Origin: Ascarosepion bandense
Taxonomy: Eukaryota > Mollusca > Cephalopoda > Sepiida > Sepiidae
DNA: 64,000 nt
Assembly (NCBI GenBank): GCA_037127315.1
Contig: JBBBDQ010000227.1
Location: 748,501 to 812,500 of the forward strand
Reading direction: 5' to 3'
Each line of letters starts with the position of its first letter. Position 1 is the stretch's first letter. The notes under the pieces were generated by a model. The model made no database searches, was not told the DNA's origin, and saw nothing but the letters and a program-made list of their open reading frames with translations. Below are positions 23,344-32,914 of the stretch, in pieces. The translations under genes were made by a program, and so were the position numbers.

Positions 23344-24020
23344 TACATCTAGCCATTTACATCTAGCCATTTACATCTTTTTTTTGATTACATCTAGCCA
23401 TTACGATTACATCTAGCCATTTACATCTAGCCATTTACATCTAGCCATTTACATCTTTTTTTGATTACATCTAGCCATTACGATTACATCTAGTCATTTA
23501 CATCTAGTCATTTACATCTAGCCATTTACATCTTTTTTTATTACATCTAGCCATTACGATTACATCTAGCCATTTACATCTAGCCATTTACATCTTTTTT
23601 TATTACATCTAGCCATTACGATTACATCTAGCCATTTACATCTAGCCATTTACATCTAGCCATTTACATCTTTTTTTTATTACATCTAGCCATTACGATT
23701 ACATCTAGCCATTTACATCTAGCCATTTACATCTTTTTTTGATTACATCTAGCCATTACGATTACATCTAGTCATTTACATCTAGCCATTTACATCTTTT
23801 TTTGATTACATCTAGCCATTACGATTATTTCTAGCCATTTACATCTAGCCATTTACATCTTTTTTTTATTACATCTAGCCATTACGATTACATCTAGCCA
23901 TTTACATCTAGCCATTTACATCTTTTTTTGATTACATCTAGCCATTACGATTACATCTAGTCATTTACATCTAGCCATTTACATCTTTTTTTTATTACAT
24001 CTAGCCATTACGATTACATC
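23344..24020. repeat. Satellite of 14-bp subunits in 60-75-bp higher-order units
   Basis: Basic unit TTTACATCTAGCCA (14 bp). Higher-order unit: ACGATTACATCTAGCCA, one to three 14-bp repeats, TTTACATC, a T-run, then (G)ATTACATCTAGCCATT. About ten higher-order units. Variants include AGTCATT for AGCCATT. The sequence on both sides belongs to LINE-A, whose own GGTTACATATAGCTATTTC (for example about 25574-25592) is the likely seed. Confidence 0.9.
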
Positions 24021-24103
24021 TAGCCATTTCAACACTAAAATGATGAGACCTTTCTGCCAAACAAATACTGCGATTAAATTAATAAAACCAGGTACTATAA
24101 AGG

Positions 24104-24366
24104 TGAAATGGATATCAGCTCCAAATGAGAACCTGGAGAACCGAGTTCGAATTCCAGCCTAATTTGTTCCATTCACTTGTGCACAAATACTCATCTCGTC
24201 TTCCTGCAGCTATGCGTTGAACGGCAGGACAGATTACGTTCTATAGCCTTGGCTGGTAATCACAGAAAGTAATGGCAACCTCCTGCGGGAAAATCTTCTG
24301 CCTTGTCAGTTATGTCATGTTTCGAAAGAGACATAATCGCCCAAGCATGTAGCACATACTGACAGA
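24104..24366 (+). mobile_element. SINE-1, diverged, plus
   Basis: Head GAAATGGATATCAGCTCC (start of box A lost), box B CCGAGTTCGAATTCC, central ACAGATTACGTTCTATAGCC, GGCAACCTCCTGCGGGA, a stem-loop disrupted by an insertion (TCATGTTTCGAAAGAGACAT), and end near ACTGACAGAC. It abuts LINE-A sequence. Confidence 0.7.
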
Positions 24367-24499
24367 CTATAAAGTAAAGTTAAAAACAATTGCAATGAAA
24401 TTATTTATATAAAAAAAGAGAAGCTACGTTAGGATGATGGATGATAGGATGATGGTAATGTGACTATAGCCGAAATACCAGGTCAGGACCAATGAGATT

Positions 24500-25105
24500 G
24501 CATTTTTTTCCTTGGATTTTATCAAGGGGCTACACAGAGGAAAAATGACTGGGTAGAGGGAGTGTGTTGTGGTGTAGTGGATATCGACTCATAACGACAA
24601 ATCGAAGATCAGAGTTCGAATTCCAGTTGAATTCACTTATGCCCAAATACCCTTGGGAAAGGTAAGAAATCCGTCATTTCCCTCTAGTTATGGGTTAAAT
24701 AACAAAACAGATTGGGTTCTATAGCCTTAGCTGGCAACCAGTCTACCGCAGAAAGTAATGGCATCCTACTGCGAGTTAATCTTCTGCCCAGTCAGTCATA
24801 TCTCTTTCGAGACATGATCGCCCAAAGCGTGTATCACGTGTGGTACTTAACTGAGAGGGTGTAGTAGTAGTTTTAAGAAAGGATGAAAGATTAACGGGAT
24901 TCACAAAGACGGAAGATGGCAATTAACGTTGCATTTAAAATTTAGGAGATTGTAGTTATCTGTGAAGCAATTAAATGGAAGGGAGTTCCACACGCAGGAA
25001 ATGCGAGAAAAGAAACTATTGCAGTAGAAGTGGTTACATTTAACTATTTCGATGGTAAAAGGGTGGAACCTAGATGCTAATCTAGTAGCACGTGGAAAGA
25101 GCACA
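24500..25105 (-). mobile_element. LINE-A 3' part, copy A5, split by a SINE
   Basis: 3' UTR at 24500-24561 and 24855-24900, then the coding end at 25104-24901 on minus (LASRFHPFTIEIVKCNHFYC, FFSRISCVWNSLPFNCF, FKCNVNCHLP). The SINE at 24562-24854 lies inside the 3' UTR. Confidence 0.8.
24562..24854 (+). mobile_element. SINE-1, full-length, nested in LINE-A
   Basis: Head GTGTGTTGTGGTGTAGTGG, box B GAGTTCGAATTCC, end GGTACTTAACTGA. AGAGGG(A)GTG before and AGAGGGTGTAG after are probably the target duplication. Confidence 0.85.
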
Positions 25106-25109
25106 AGTG

Positions 25110-25270
25110 AAAAAAAGCTCGTCAGACTAATGAGGTTCTACAGAAGGATGATGAGAATACCATAGGCTAGACATGTGAGTAACTACGAAGTTATGGAGGC
25201 AAGAAGGATATTTTATTTATCAGAAATAATTGAAATTTCTCAGGCACATAATGAAAAGAAAGGGCTAAAA
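25110..25270 (+). mobile_element. LINE-B fragment, copy B3
   Basis: TTCTACAGAAGGATGATGAG and the following sequence match the WFYRRMLRIPW.EHVSN block of LINE-B, then AAATTTCTCAGGCACATAAT matches KFLGHIMRK. Internal and decayed. Confidence 0.6.
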
Positions 25271-25359
25271 TAATTTGTCGATCACAGTATATATTGAAGA
25301 GAAAAATGGCAGAAGAAAATATCACATAACCTATCTAACGAGCTTGTGTGCATTCTTTT

Positions 25360-26150
25360 ACAATTGTCAACCCCAAGCAAGTAATAAAGCCACTCAGACG
25401 CAAGAAGTTACCCAATTTAGTTCATTTGAGGAAACTACAATTCAGAAGTATGAACAATAAATGAATTAAGAAGACAGATAATAACGGTTGACATGCTTGA
25501 AGATCAATGTTGGCAGGGATGCAGGAAGAGAATTCCACAAGCGAGATGTACGATAAAAAAGTCTTATTAGCATACAATTTCCGGTTACATATAGCTATTT
25601 CAACTGCAAATTAAGAAGACCGTACCGTCTTGAAGATCAATGTTGGCAGGGATGCAGGAAGAGAATTCCACAAGCGAGATGTACGATAAAATAGTCTTAT
25701 TAGCATACAATTTCCGGTTACATATAGCTATTTCAACTGCAAATTAAGAAGACCGTACCGTCTTGAAGATCAATGTTGGCAGGGATGCAGGAAGAGAATT
25801 CCACAAGCGAGATGTACGATAAAATAGTCTTATTAGCATACAATTTCCGGTTACATATAGCTATTTCAACTGCAAATTAAGAAGACCGTACCGTCTTGAA
25901 GATCAATGTTGGCAGGGATGCAGGAAGAGAATTCCACAAGCGAGATGTACGATAAAATAGTCTTATTAGCATACAATTTCCGGTTACATATAGCTATTTC
26001 AACTGCAAATTAAGAAGACCGTACCGTCGGTCTAGTACTGCGCTTAAATTCATAAAATCTAGATACTATAGAGGAAAGTTAATCTGAATAATTACTATGA
26101 AGTCATTTGTAGCAAAGACACAGGGAAGCTACGTTACTAAAACCGAGATG
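25360..26150 (-). mobile_element. LINE-A remnant A6 with an internal tandem amplification
   Basis: Starts with the 3' UTR landmark CAACCCCAAGCAAGTAATAA. After about 130 bp a 133-bp segment of the LINE is repeated four times (25496-26027). Single-copy LINE-A sequence continues with CTGCGCTTAAATTCATAAAA and GACACAGGGAAGC at about 26120-26132. Confidence 0.65.
25496..26027. repeat. 133-bp tandem repeat, 4 copies, derived from LINE-A
   Basis: Units start CTTGAAGATCAATGTTGGCA at 25496, 25629, 25762 and 25895 and are virtually identical. They cover the LINE-A segment complementary to WNSLP through the SHPFTVK region (GAGAATTCCACAAGCGAGAT, TTCCGGTTACATATAGCTAT). Confidence 0.95.
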
Positions 26151-26417
26151 ACATAACGATTTATACAACAGTCATTGGATAATATAGCAAAAAAAAAAAA
26201 AAAAAAAGAAGTTACTTAGAGCTACAAAAACAGGAAATTATGGAAAGTCATAATCGCCAACATCCGGAAGTATTAGTAGTATATTTTGATAATTTGTGAT
26301 TAAATTCTCAATAATTTATTCTTTTTATGAAACCGTGTTTCTTGTGATTAGCCCTTATTATTTCAATCAAGATGATGTCGAATTGATTTGTTCAGCTTTA
26401 ACACAGTCTAGTCGATA
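26151..26417. other. No recognisable feature
   Basis: Contains an A-run at 26190-26207; otherwise nothing recognisable between two LINE-A copies. Confidence 0.4.
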
Positions 26418-27944
26418 AAAAATACACGATTCTGCCTATCTTCTTCCTGCTTTCCTGCCTGTTTGAAGTCTTCTTCTGTAGTTCCTATATTTAAGAACAC
26501 TGGAGAACCCTCGGACCACGCAAATTACCGACCTATCAGCCTTCTTCCGATCTTTGGCAAAGTGTTCGAACCCATTATGAACGCCGAGGTCGTTCAGCAT
26601 CTTACAGCCCACAGGCTCCTCTCGGGCAAACAGTATGGCTTCCGCTTTACCAGGTCTACTGCTGATATGCTGACGACCATCACCGAGTATATATACCAGG
26701 CTCTCGACAAGAATGGTGAAGCCCGAACCGTTGCCTTGGATATCTCTTAAGCAGTCGACAGAGACTGGCATGCTGGCCTTCTACGGAAACTGCGAAGCTA
26801 TGGTATAACTGAACTTTTGTTGGACCTAATCTAGTCATTCCACTCTAACCGCACATTGAAGGACATGCCTCCCAGAACTACCCTACAAACGCGGGTGTCC
26901 CTCAAGGCTCTATCCTAGGTTCTATGCTCTTTCTGATCTACATCAATGATCTCCCCGATGCCATAACATCCCAAGTAGGCATGTATGCCGATGACACCAC
27001 AGTTTACTCTCGCCTCAATCAAAAAGCTGGTGTGGGTGACAAGGCGAACCTCGCTGCGGAGCTTAAAAAGGATCTCCAATCCGTGGTGGATTGGGGTAAG
27101 AAATGCCTCGTAAATTTTAATTCTTCCAAAACGAAGCTGCTATCAATTAACCACCATAGACAACCGCACCTACCTCTCATTAGCATGGAACAGGCTTGCC
27201 TCCCAGGGAGTAAAACACTACGCCTGCTTGGTCTGACACTCTCAGCGGACCTCAAGTAGAATGACTACATCGAATCTATTGCTAAATCCGCTGATATAAA
27301 AGTTGGTTCTCTGTGCAGGGCCCGGAAGTACTTTTCGTCTGAATCTATCCTACACATATATAAATCTACCATCCGCTTGTGTATTGAATACTGCTGCCAC
27401 ATCTGGTCGGGTGCCCCTGCTATTCTCCTCGGGCTTCTCGACAAGGCACAGCGGAGGGTCTGTAATATTATCGATACCAACTTGGCAGACCGCTTGCAGT
27501 CTCTCTCTCACCGGCGCGACGTGGCTTCCCTGTGTCTCTTCTATAAATACTTTCACGGCTTCTGCTCCGATGAACTTAGATCACTACTGCCCCCTAGATA
27601 CGAATTTGCACGAGATACTAGATTAGCAACTAGATCCCACCCTTTTACAGTGAAACCGATAAAATGCAACCGCAACTTCTACTCCAACAGTTTTTTCTCG
27701 CACTTCCCGACTGTGGAATTCCCTTCCACATGATTGCTTCCCCGACGGCTACAATCTCCATGAGTTTAAATGTAAGGTCAGTAGGCACCTCCTAACACAG
27801 TAGCTTCCATCCATTCTCTCAAACACTCTTTCTATGTTCCTCCTTACTCGTCTATTACCCTCCTTCTGACATTTTGTATACCCAATCGCTCTATGTAACC
27901 CCTGCGCTATAATGCCTTGCTTGGGGTGAAATGATTTAAAAAAA
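26418..27944 (+). mobile_element. LINE-A, longest plus-strand copy A7 (RT and C-terminus)
   Basis: Broken frames give, in order: VVPIFKNTGEPSDHANYRPI (RT start; NYRPISLL, 26463-26750), ADMLTTITEYIYQALDKNGE, a stop, the SFLSNRT-like and AGVPQGS regions frameshifted at 26800-26920, and [13 protein letters not shown] with the catalytic [12 protein letters not shown] (26924-27259). Next come [34 protein letters not shown] then a stop, CIEYCCHIWSGAPAILLGLL, AQRRVCNIIDTN, CLFYKYFHGFCSDELRSLLP (27377-27733), and the WNSLP end in another frame. The 3' UTR ends GCCTTGCTTGGGGTGAAATG with an A-run at 27937-27943. It is a CR1/Jockey-group non-LTR retrotransposon without RNase H, 5'-truncated before the endonuclease, and dead. 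Confidence 0.85.
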
Positions 27945-27959
27945 TGAGAAGAGTCACTA

Positions 27960-28200
27960 CAACAAGTCAGCATTCGAGCATGTTTGTTCCTCAGTATCCT
28001 TCTGTAGAACAACATTTCTGTTGCTTCAAATCTTCATCCGTGTGGAGATTGTCCAGTATTCACTGCCATATAAGAGGACTGATTACAGAACTGTTCAGTA
28101 CCTCTTTTTTTATTTCTAATGGTATTTTCCTATTTTTTAATACTTTGCGTAGCTTTCGGAAAGCAGAGTAAAGCAATAATGAGTTACCTACAAATTTCAA
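27960..28200 (-). mobile_element. LINE-B internal fragment, copy B4
   Basis: The minus strand carries the WFYRRML-like block (AGAAGGATACTGAGGAACAA) and the preceding ILDCY...QYGSECW region, degenerate. It abuts the tail of LINE-A copy A7. Confidence 0.6.
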
Positions 28201-28234
28201 TTCTTTCTTTCTGATATTAAATTAAGGTGTCTTT

Positions 28235-28388
28235 TTTTGTTTACTATTTTTTCTAAAACTTCGTCGTTGCTCACATATTCAGTCCATGGTATTCTCAGCA
28301 TCCTTCTGTAAAACCACATTTCTGTTTCCTCACGTTCTTCTTTATTTGTAAAGAAATTGTTCAGTATTCACTACTATATAGGAGGACT
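28235..28388 (-). mobile_element. LINE-B internal fragment, copy B5
   Basis: Same LINE-B segment as at 27960-28200 in better shape: TACAGAAGGATGCTGAGAAT, ACCATGGACTGAATATGTGA and GCAACGACGAAG correspond to FYRRMLRIPWTEYVSNDE on minus. Its left and right limits are set by low-complexity DNA and by the SINE at 28391. Confidence 0.65.
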
Positions 28389-28390
28389 GA

Positions 28391-28690
28391 TGTGCGCTGT
28401 GGTGCAGTGGATATCGACTAGGAACGACAAATCGGGGTGCTGAGTTCAAATTCTAGTTGAATTCGTTGCATTCACTTACGCACAAATACCCTTGGGAAAG
28501 GTATTAATTCATCTCTTCCCTCTAGTTATGGGTTAAATAGTAGGACAGATTGGGTTCTATAGCCTTGGCTGGCAACAAGTCTACAAGAAATGGCAACCTA
28601 CTACGGGATAATCTTCTGTCCAGTCAGTCATGTCATTTTCGAGACATGATCGCCCAAAGCTTGTATCACGTACGGTACTTAACTGACTGA
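28391..28690 (+). mobile_element. SINE-1, full-length
   Basis: Head TGTGCGCTGTGGTGCAGTGG, box B GAGTTCAAATTCTAG, stem-loop region weakened (CATGTCATTTTCGAGACATG), end CGGTACTTAACTGACTGA. Confidence 0.85.
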
Positions 28691-28710
28691 TTGATTGTGT
28701 TAATTAGAAT

Positions 28711-28984
28711 GTGCGTTGCGGTACAATGGATATCGGCTCCAAATGAAAAATCGGAGAGCTGAGTTCAAATTCCAGTTGAATGAGTTGCATTCCCCTACCC
28801 GCAAATACCCTTAGGAAAAGTATTAGTCCATCTCTTTAACCTCAGGCTATGGGCTGAATAGCAGGACAGATTAAGTTCTACGGCCTTGGTTGGCAACCAG
28901 TCAACTCCAGAAAGAAATGGCAACCCTGGTCAATCATGGATCGAAAGAGATATGATCACATATGGTACTTAACTGACTGACTGA
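28711..28984 (+). mobile_element. SINE-1, plus, with internal deletion
   Basis: Head GTGCGTTGCGGTACAATGG, box B GAGTTCAAATTCC. The part between GGCAACC and the stem-loop is shortened. End GGTACTTAACTGACTGACTG. It lies 20 bp after the previous SINE in the same orientation. Confidence 0.8.
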
Positions 28985-29249
28985 TCATAATAAAATATAG
29001 AAATTATATTAAATAATTAGTTTCATTGCGAAGAAGACTGGACATATTTCAACAAATTTGAATGTGGAATACATTTGTAAAGTTTTAATTTCATTATATA
29101 AATCAAATTAGTCACTGATACAAAGGGAAGCGTGCCAACCCCAGTTCCAGTTAAAAAAATAAAAATAAAAATAAATAAATAAGAAGATAAGACCGCTCTT
29201 ATTTAGATATTTTAGAATATATCATTTTTTGCGTAATGTATAGTAAAAT

Positions 29250-29552
29250 CAGTCAGTTAAGGGCCATACTTGATACACGATTGGGCGATCATGTCTCGAA
29301 AGAGACATGACTGACTGGACAAAAGATTATCCCGCAGTAGGTTGCCATTGCTTTCTGCGGTAGACTAGTTGCCAACCACGGTTATAGAACCCAATCTGTC
29401 CTGTCATTTAACCCATAACTGGAAGGAAGTGACGGATTAATACCTTTCCCAAGGTTATTAGTGCATAAGTGAATACAAAGACTTCAACTTGAATTCGAAC
29501 TCGCCTCCCCGATTTGTCATTCCGAGTCGATATCCACTGCACCACAATGCAC
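29250..29552 (-). mobile_element. SINE-1, minus, left half of head-to-head pair
   Basis: 3' end at the left (CAGTCAGTTAAGGGCCATAC), head at the right (CCACTGCACCACAATGCAC). The left flank ATAGTAAAAT (29240-29249) is duplicated only beyond the second SINE. Confidence 0.9.
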
Positions 29553-29849
29553 ATAGTGCATTGGATATCGGCTCGGAACGAGAAATCGGGGAGCCAAGTT
29601 CGAATTCCAGTTGAATTCATTGCATTCACTGACGCGCAAATACCCTTGGGAAAGGTATTAATCCGTCTATTCCTTCCAGTTATGGGTTAAATAACAGGAC
29701 AGATTGCGTTCTATAGCCTTGGTCGGCAACCAGTCTACCGCAGAAAGCAATAGCAACCTACTGCGGGATAATGTTCTGCCCAGCCAGTTATGTCTTTTTC
29801 CAGACATGATCGCCCAAAGCGTGTATCACGTATGGCCCTTAACTGATTA
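29553..29849 (+). mobile_element. SINE-1, plus, right half of head-to-head pair
   Basis: Starts within box A (AGTGCATTGGATATCGGC), lacking roughly the first dozen bases. It ends CCCTTAACTGATTA at 29849, directly followed by the duplicated ATAGTAAAAT at 29850-29859. No target duplication separates it from the minus copy. Confidence 0.9.
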
Positions 29850-30015
29850 ATAGTAAAATACTCGGGTAAGAATCAGTTAACCTTTAGGCCTATGCTTCGT
29901 TTATATCGCTTATGAATATCGCACTTAGTCTTTTATGCAAGTTAATTCACTGAACTCAATGTCTACATAGCGCTACGCAGCAAGATGTATTTTACACCTT
30001 CGAAAGATTTTTGGC

Positions 30016-31044
30016 ATGCGTTATAAGTGTCAATTTTTCAAAACTATTTTGTGGAGGTCCGGGTCGAGGGAAACCGAAGAATTTTTTTTTTATTTCCAAA
30101 AGATTTTAAAATTTGATAGCCTTTATTTTAGAGGCGTATATTCTCCCCGATTTAATACTTTCTAGGTCAGCATTTCTAACCAGGCAAGTAGGTGTATTTA
30201 GTTAGTACAACTTGTAATGCCAAACCTTTATTATCTCTTGCCAAAAAATTTTAAAAAAAATAGGGATATAAAAAATAAATATTTTGATAAAATAAAATAA
30301 AAAATAAGAATAAATTCTTACACTCTGAAGTTTGTCGCCTGCCTTTAAATAACCTGCAAAGGTTTGATAAGTCGTAGGAAACGAATCAATCAAAATCGCA
30401 ACAGAAGTAGACTTTGAATTATTCTTCCAGAAGACGGCTTCCATAATGATAAAATCACAGCTACAAAAAAACACAAACGTAACAGAAATTAAACAAATGA
30501 CTTGTTTTGTATCCCTTCCCTACAAAATATCTTTTCGGTGGCGTAAAGAAATGGCAGTAAAAAGAATTCCACCGAATAAACCTGAAAACAAAGCTTTGCT
30601 GAAATCCACATTAAAAATCAGATCCACATTAAAAAGATAATAAAAATACTTGTATACATTCTTATAGTTATTTCATATGGTTTCGATTGTGTGACATGTA
30701 CTCAAAAAATATTCAGCTCAAGTTTAAAGCATTAAAAAAAAGCAATGCTAAGCACAAACAACAAAATCAAGTGGAAAAAAAATATTTGTGGCTGATCTGC
30801 CGCCACATTTTAAATTAATTTCCAGACTTTTTTTACGAATAGATACGTAAAAATTCATTTAGCAATCTGAAAAAGAACGAAAATAAACACATTTTAAATG
30901 CAACATCTAATTTTATAAAAGATTATCATACGCAAATTTAAAAAGATGGCGACATTCACAGGTACCAAAATAATCACTTCTTATAAATAAACTTTCACCC
31001 TTCGCTAGCATTTACAGTAAATCCTTAAAACTATGCGAACGCAT
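30016..31044. other. No recognisable element; one weak exon candidate inside
   Basis: AT-rich DNA with poly-A and poly-T runs. The only coding-like piece is listed separately at 30322-30460. Confidence 0.4.
30322..30460 (-). CDS. Weak candidate internal exon, unknown product
   Basis: On the minus strand a 139-bp open stretch lies between a good acceptor-like site (pyrimidine-rich run ending TTTTTTTGTAG, 30461-30471) and a donor-like GTAAGAAT (30321-30314). It encodes ...MEAVFWKNNSKSTSVAIL and continues to YLKAGDKLQS. No family is recognised. Such sites arise by chance in AT-rich DNA, so this is speculative. Confidence 0.2.
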
Positions 31045-31701
31045 GAAAAGATGGTAAATTTTCGTTTTAGGTGGCAACGGCTTTTTCTCCCCTTCAAATT
31101 TATCCAAAATAGCATTATTTCTGTGCAAATGTATTTGCTGAACTCAAATCAACAATTAATTATTGAAGATACCTACCTTTTTTTATTTGAAAGTCCATAA
31201 AAAAACGAACTATATCTCGAATTTTTTCTCTCCCGTAACTCTAACACAGTCATGTAATTAACTGCTGAATGACTTTCGGCGTAGGACAACAAATTTCGGT
31301 GTGATTTTCGGTCGATTTTCTTCCTTTACAGAAACTTCCGGCGATTTATTTCCTGTAATGAAAGTAATGCGCTATTGTATTTCTAAGCTTATTACTTTCA
31401 TTACAGGAAGTAAATCGCCGGAAGTTTCAGTAAAGGAAGAAAATCGACCGAAATTTGTTTTCCTACGCATTACGTCATTCTACAATTAATTACATTACTT
31501 CGTGAGAATTACGGGAGAGAAAAAGTGCGAGATATAGTTCGTTTTTTTTCTGGACTTTCAAATCAAAAAAGGTAGGTTTCTTCAATAATTAATTGTTGAT
31601 TTGAGTTCAGCAAATACATTTGCACAGAAATAATGCTATTTTGGATAAATTTGAAGGGGGAAAAGCCTTCGGCACCTAAAATGAAAATCTACCGAAAAGA
31701 T
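31045..31701. mobile_element. Foldback (long inverted repeat) element, 641 bp, 8-bp TSD
   Basis: GAAAAGAT occurs at 31045-31052 and 31694-31701. Between them, left arm 31053-31368 and right arm 31391-31693 are near-perfect reverse complements around a 22-bp loop. Ends: GGTAAATTTTCGTTTTAGGT at the left; ACCTAAAATGAAAATCTACC at the right. No coding; the open frame at 31301-31489 merely spans the loop. An 8-bp duplication with very long inverted repeats suggests a non-autonomous DNA transposon (hAT, P or Merlin type targets have 8-bp duplications), but the termini do not let me choose a superfamily. Confidence 0.9.
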
Positions 31702-31901
31702 TTAGAGAAGTACTTGCTAAATCATAGCAGGGTGCCCGGTAAAAGTAGAAAACAAAAACAGTGGGAGGGATAACGAAATTTTTTGGTCACCGACTAATGA
31801 GTAGTAGATACTAAATAAGCTTGCTCCACTGTCGTTATAAATGACTGGTCATAAATCAAGTTGGTTCACAATCTTCCGCAGGTTTAACCAATGATGAAGA
31901 C

Positions 31902-32432
31902 GATCCAGATAAGTCTGTCAGTCAGTCAGTTAGTTAAGTGCCTTACGTTATACATGTTTGAACGATCATGTCTTGAAAGAGACACAACTGACTTGGAAGG
32001 AGATTATTACGCATTAGGTTGCCGTTACTTTCTGTGGTAAACTGGTTGCCAACCCAATCTCTTGTTATCTGACCCATAGCTGAAGGGAACAGACGGATTA
32101 ATACTTTCCCCAAGCTTATTTGTGCGTAAATGAATACAACAAATTCAACTGGAATTCGAACTCAGTTCTTCGATTTCATTCCGAGCCGATATGAACCAGT
32201 CGCTTCTCCCTTCACCTATGGGTTAAATAGCAAGACATTGGGTTCTAGAGCCTTGGTTGGAAACCGTCTACCGCAAAAAGGGTAATACCAACCTGCCGCA
32301 GAATAGTCTACCGCAGAAGGTAATACCAACCTGATACAGAAAAATCTTCTGCTTAGTTAGTCATGTCTCGAAAGAGACATGATTGCCCAAGCGTGTATCA
32401 CGTACGGCACTCAACTGATAGATCCAGATAAG
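31902..32432. mobile_element. Second head-to-head SINE-1 pair with one 12-bp TSD
   Basis: GATCCAGATAAG at 31902-31913 and 32421-32432 flanks the whole block. The left half (31914-about 32190) is SINE-1 in minus orientation, ending within the head (GAGCCGATAT). The right half (about 32191-32420) is SINE-1 in plus orientation, missing about its first 115 bases and beginning near the CCGTCTCTTCCC-equivalent. The right half also has an internal tandem duplication of about 37 bp (GTCTACCGCA...ACCAACCTG twice). Its end is CGGCACTCAACTGATA. Confidence 0.85.
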
Positions 32433-32639
32433 ACCGCTCTTATTTAGATATATTGGAATAGATCAATTTTTGCGTAATGTATATTAAAATAGTCGGGTAA
32501 GAACCTTTAGGCACATACTTCGTTTATATCGCTTATGAATATCGCACTTAGTCTTTTATGCAAGTTAATTCACTGGAATAAATGTCTACATACCATTTTG
32601 CAGCAAGATATATTTCATACCTTCGAAAGAGTTTTGGCT
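32426..32639. repeat. Duplicated segment, copy 2 (empty site for the first SINE pair)
   Basis: Aligns with 29185-29249 plus 29850-30015 without the SINE pair. At the insertion point it reads GCGTAATGTATATTAAAATA followed directly by GTCGGGTAAGAA. Confidence 0.9.
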
Positions 32640-32659
32640 ATATTTTTAATTAATATTCT

Positions 32660-32786
32660 TAGGGTGATTTCCTGTGCGTAGCTTAGACATGGGATAAGAC
32701 CAAAATGTCTAAGGCACCCAGTAAGGATCGAACACCCTATTTAATTGAAATTGATCTAGCAAGGCAAAGTTTGGCTAACCATTACA
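32660..32786 (-). mobile_element. SINE-2, diverged, minus
   Basis: Read on minus: GTAATGGTTAGCCAAACTTT, box B GTGTTCGATCCTTACTGGG, ACATTTTGGTCTTATCCCAT, GTCTAAGCTACGCAC. Confidence 0.7.
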
Positions 32787-32909
32787 GTCAGTTAAAATGC
32801 TTTCCGTGATACACGATCGGGCGATCATGTCTCGAAAGAGACATGGCTGACTAGGCAGAATATTTTCTCCTAGTAGGTTGCCATACTTTCTGTGATAGGC
32901 TGGTTGCCA
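32787..32909 (-). mobile_element. SINE-1 3' portion, minus
   Basis: Begins CAGTTAAAATGC, stem-loop GTCTCGAAAGAGAC, ends in GGCTGGTTGCCAA. 5'-truncated where the next LINE-B begins. Confidence 0.75.
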
Positions 32910-32914
32910 ATTAA

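Larger units (their letters stand above)
22858..24100 (-). mobile_element. LINE-A remnant A4, expanded by a MITE and a satellite
   Basis: Minus-strand LINE-A 3' UTR starts at 22858 (ATTTCACCGCAAGCAAAACA). The coding-side homology ATTGCATTTAAATTTTTGAAG is followed at 23035 by a piggyBac-like MITE. After that comes GAGAATTCAGAAGAGAGTTC (the WNSLP region). From 23344 to about 24020 a satellite replaces one short stretch. LINE-A then resumes with CATTTCAACACTAAAATGAT and GCGATTAAATTAATAAAACC, which align with 25590-26080 of copy A6. Heavily decayed. Confidence 0.65.
29185..30015. repeat. Duplicated segment, copy 1 (carries a SINE pair)
   Basis: 29185-29249 plus 29850-30015 aligns with 32426-32639: AGATAAGACCGCTCTTATTT, TTTTTGCGTAATGTATA, TCGGGTAAGAA, TTTATATCGCTTATGAATAT, GCACTTAGTCTTTTATGCAA, CTTCGAAAGA. 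The only large difference is the 600-bp SINE pair between 29250 and 29849. Confidence 0.9.

Noticed and set aside
23344..24020. CRISPR-like alternation of repeats
   Set aside because: Spacers are themselves repeats (TTTACATC plus T-run), the host is eukaryotic, and LINE sequence flanks it.
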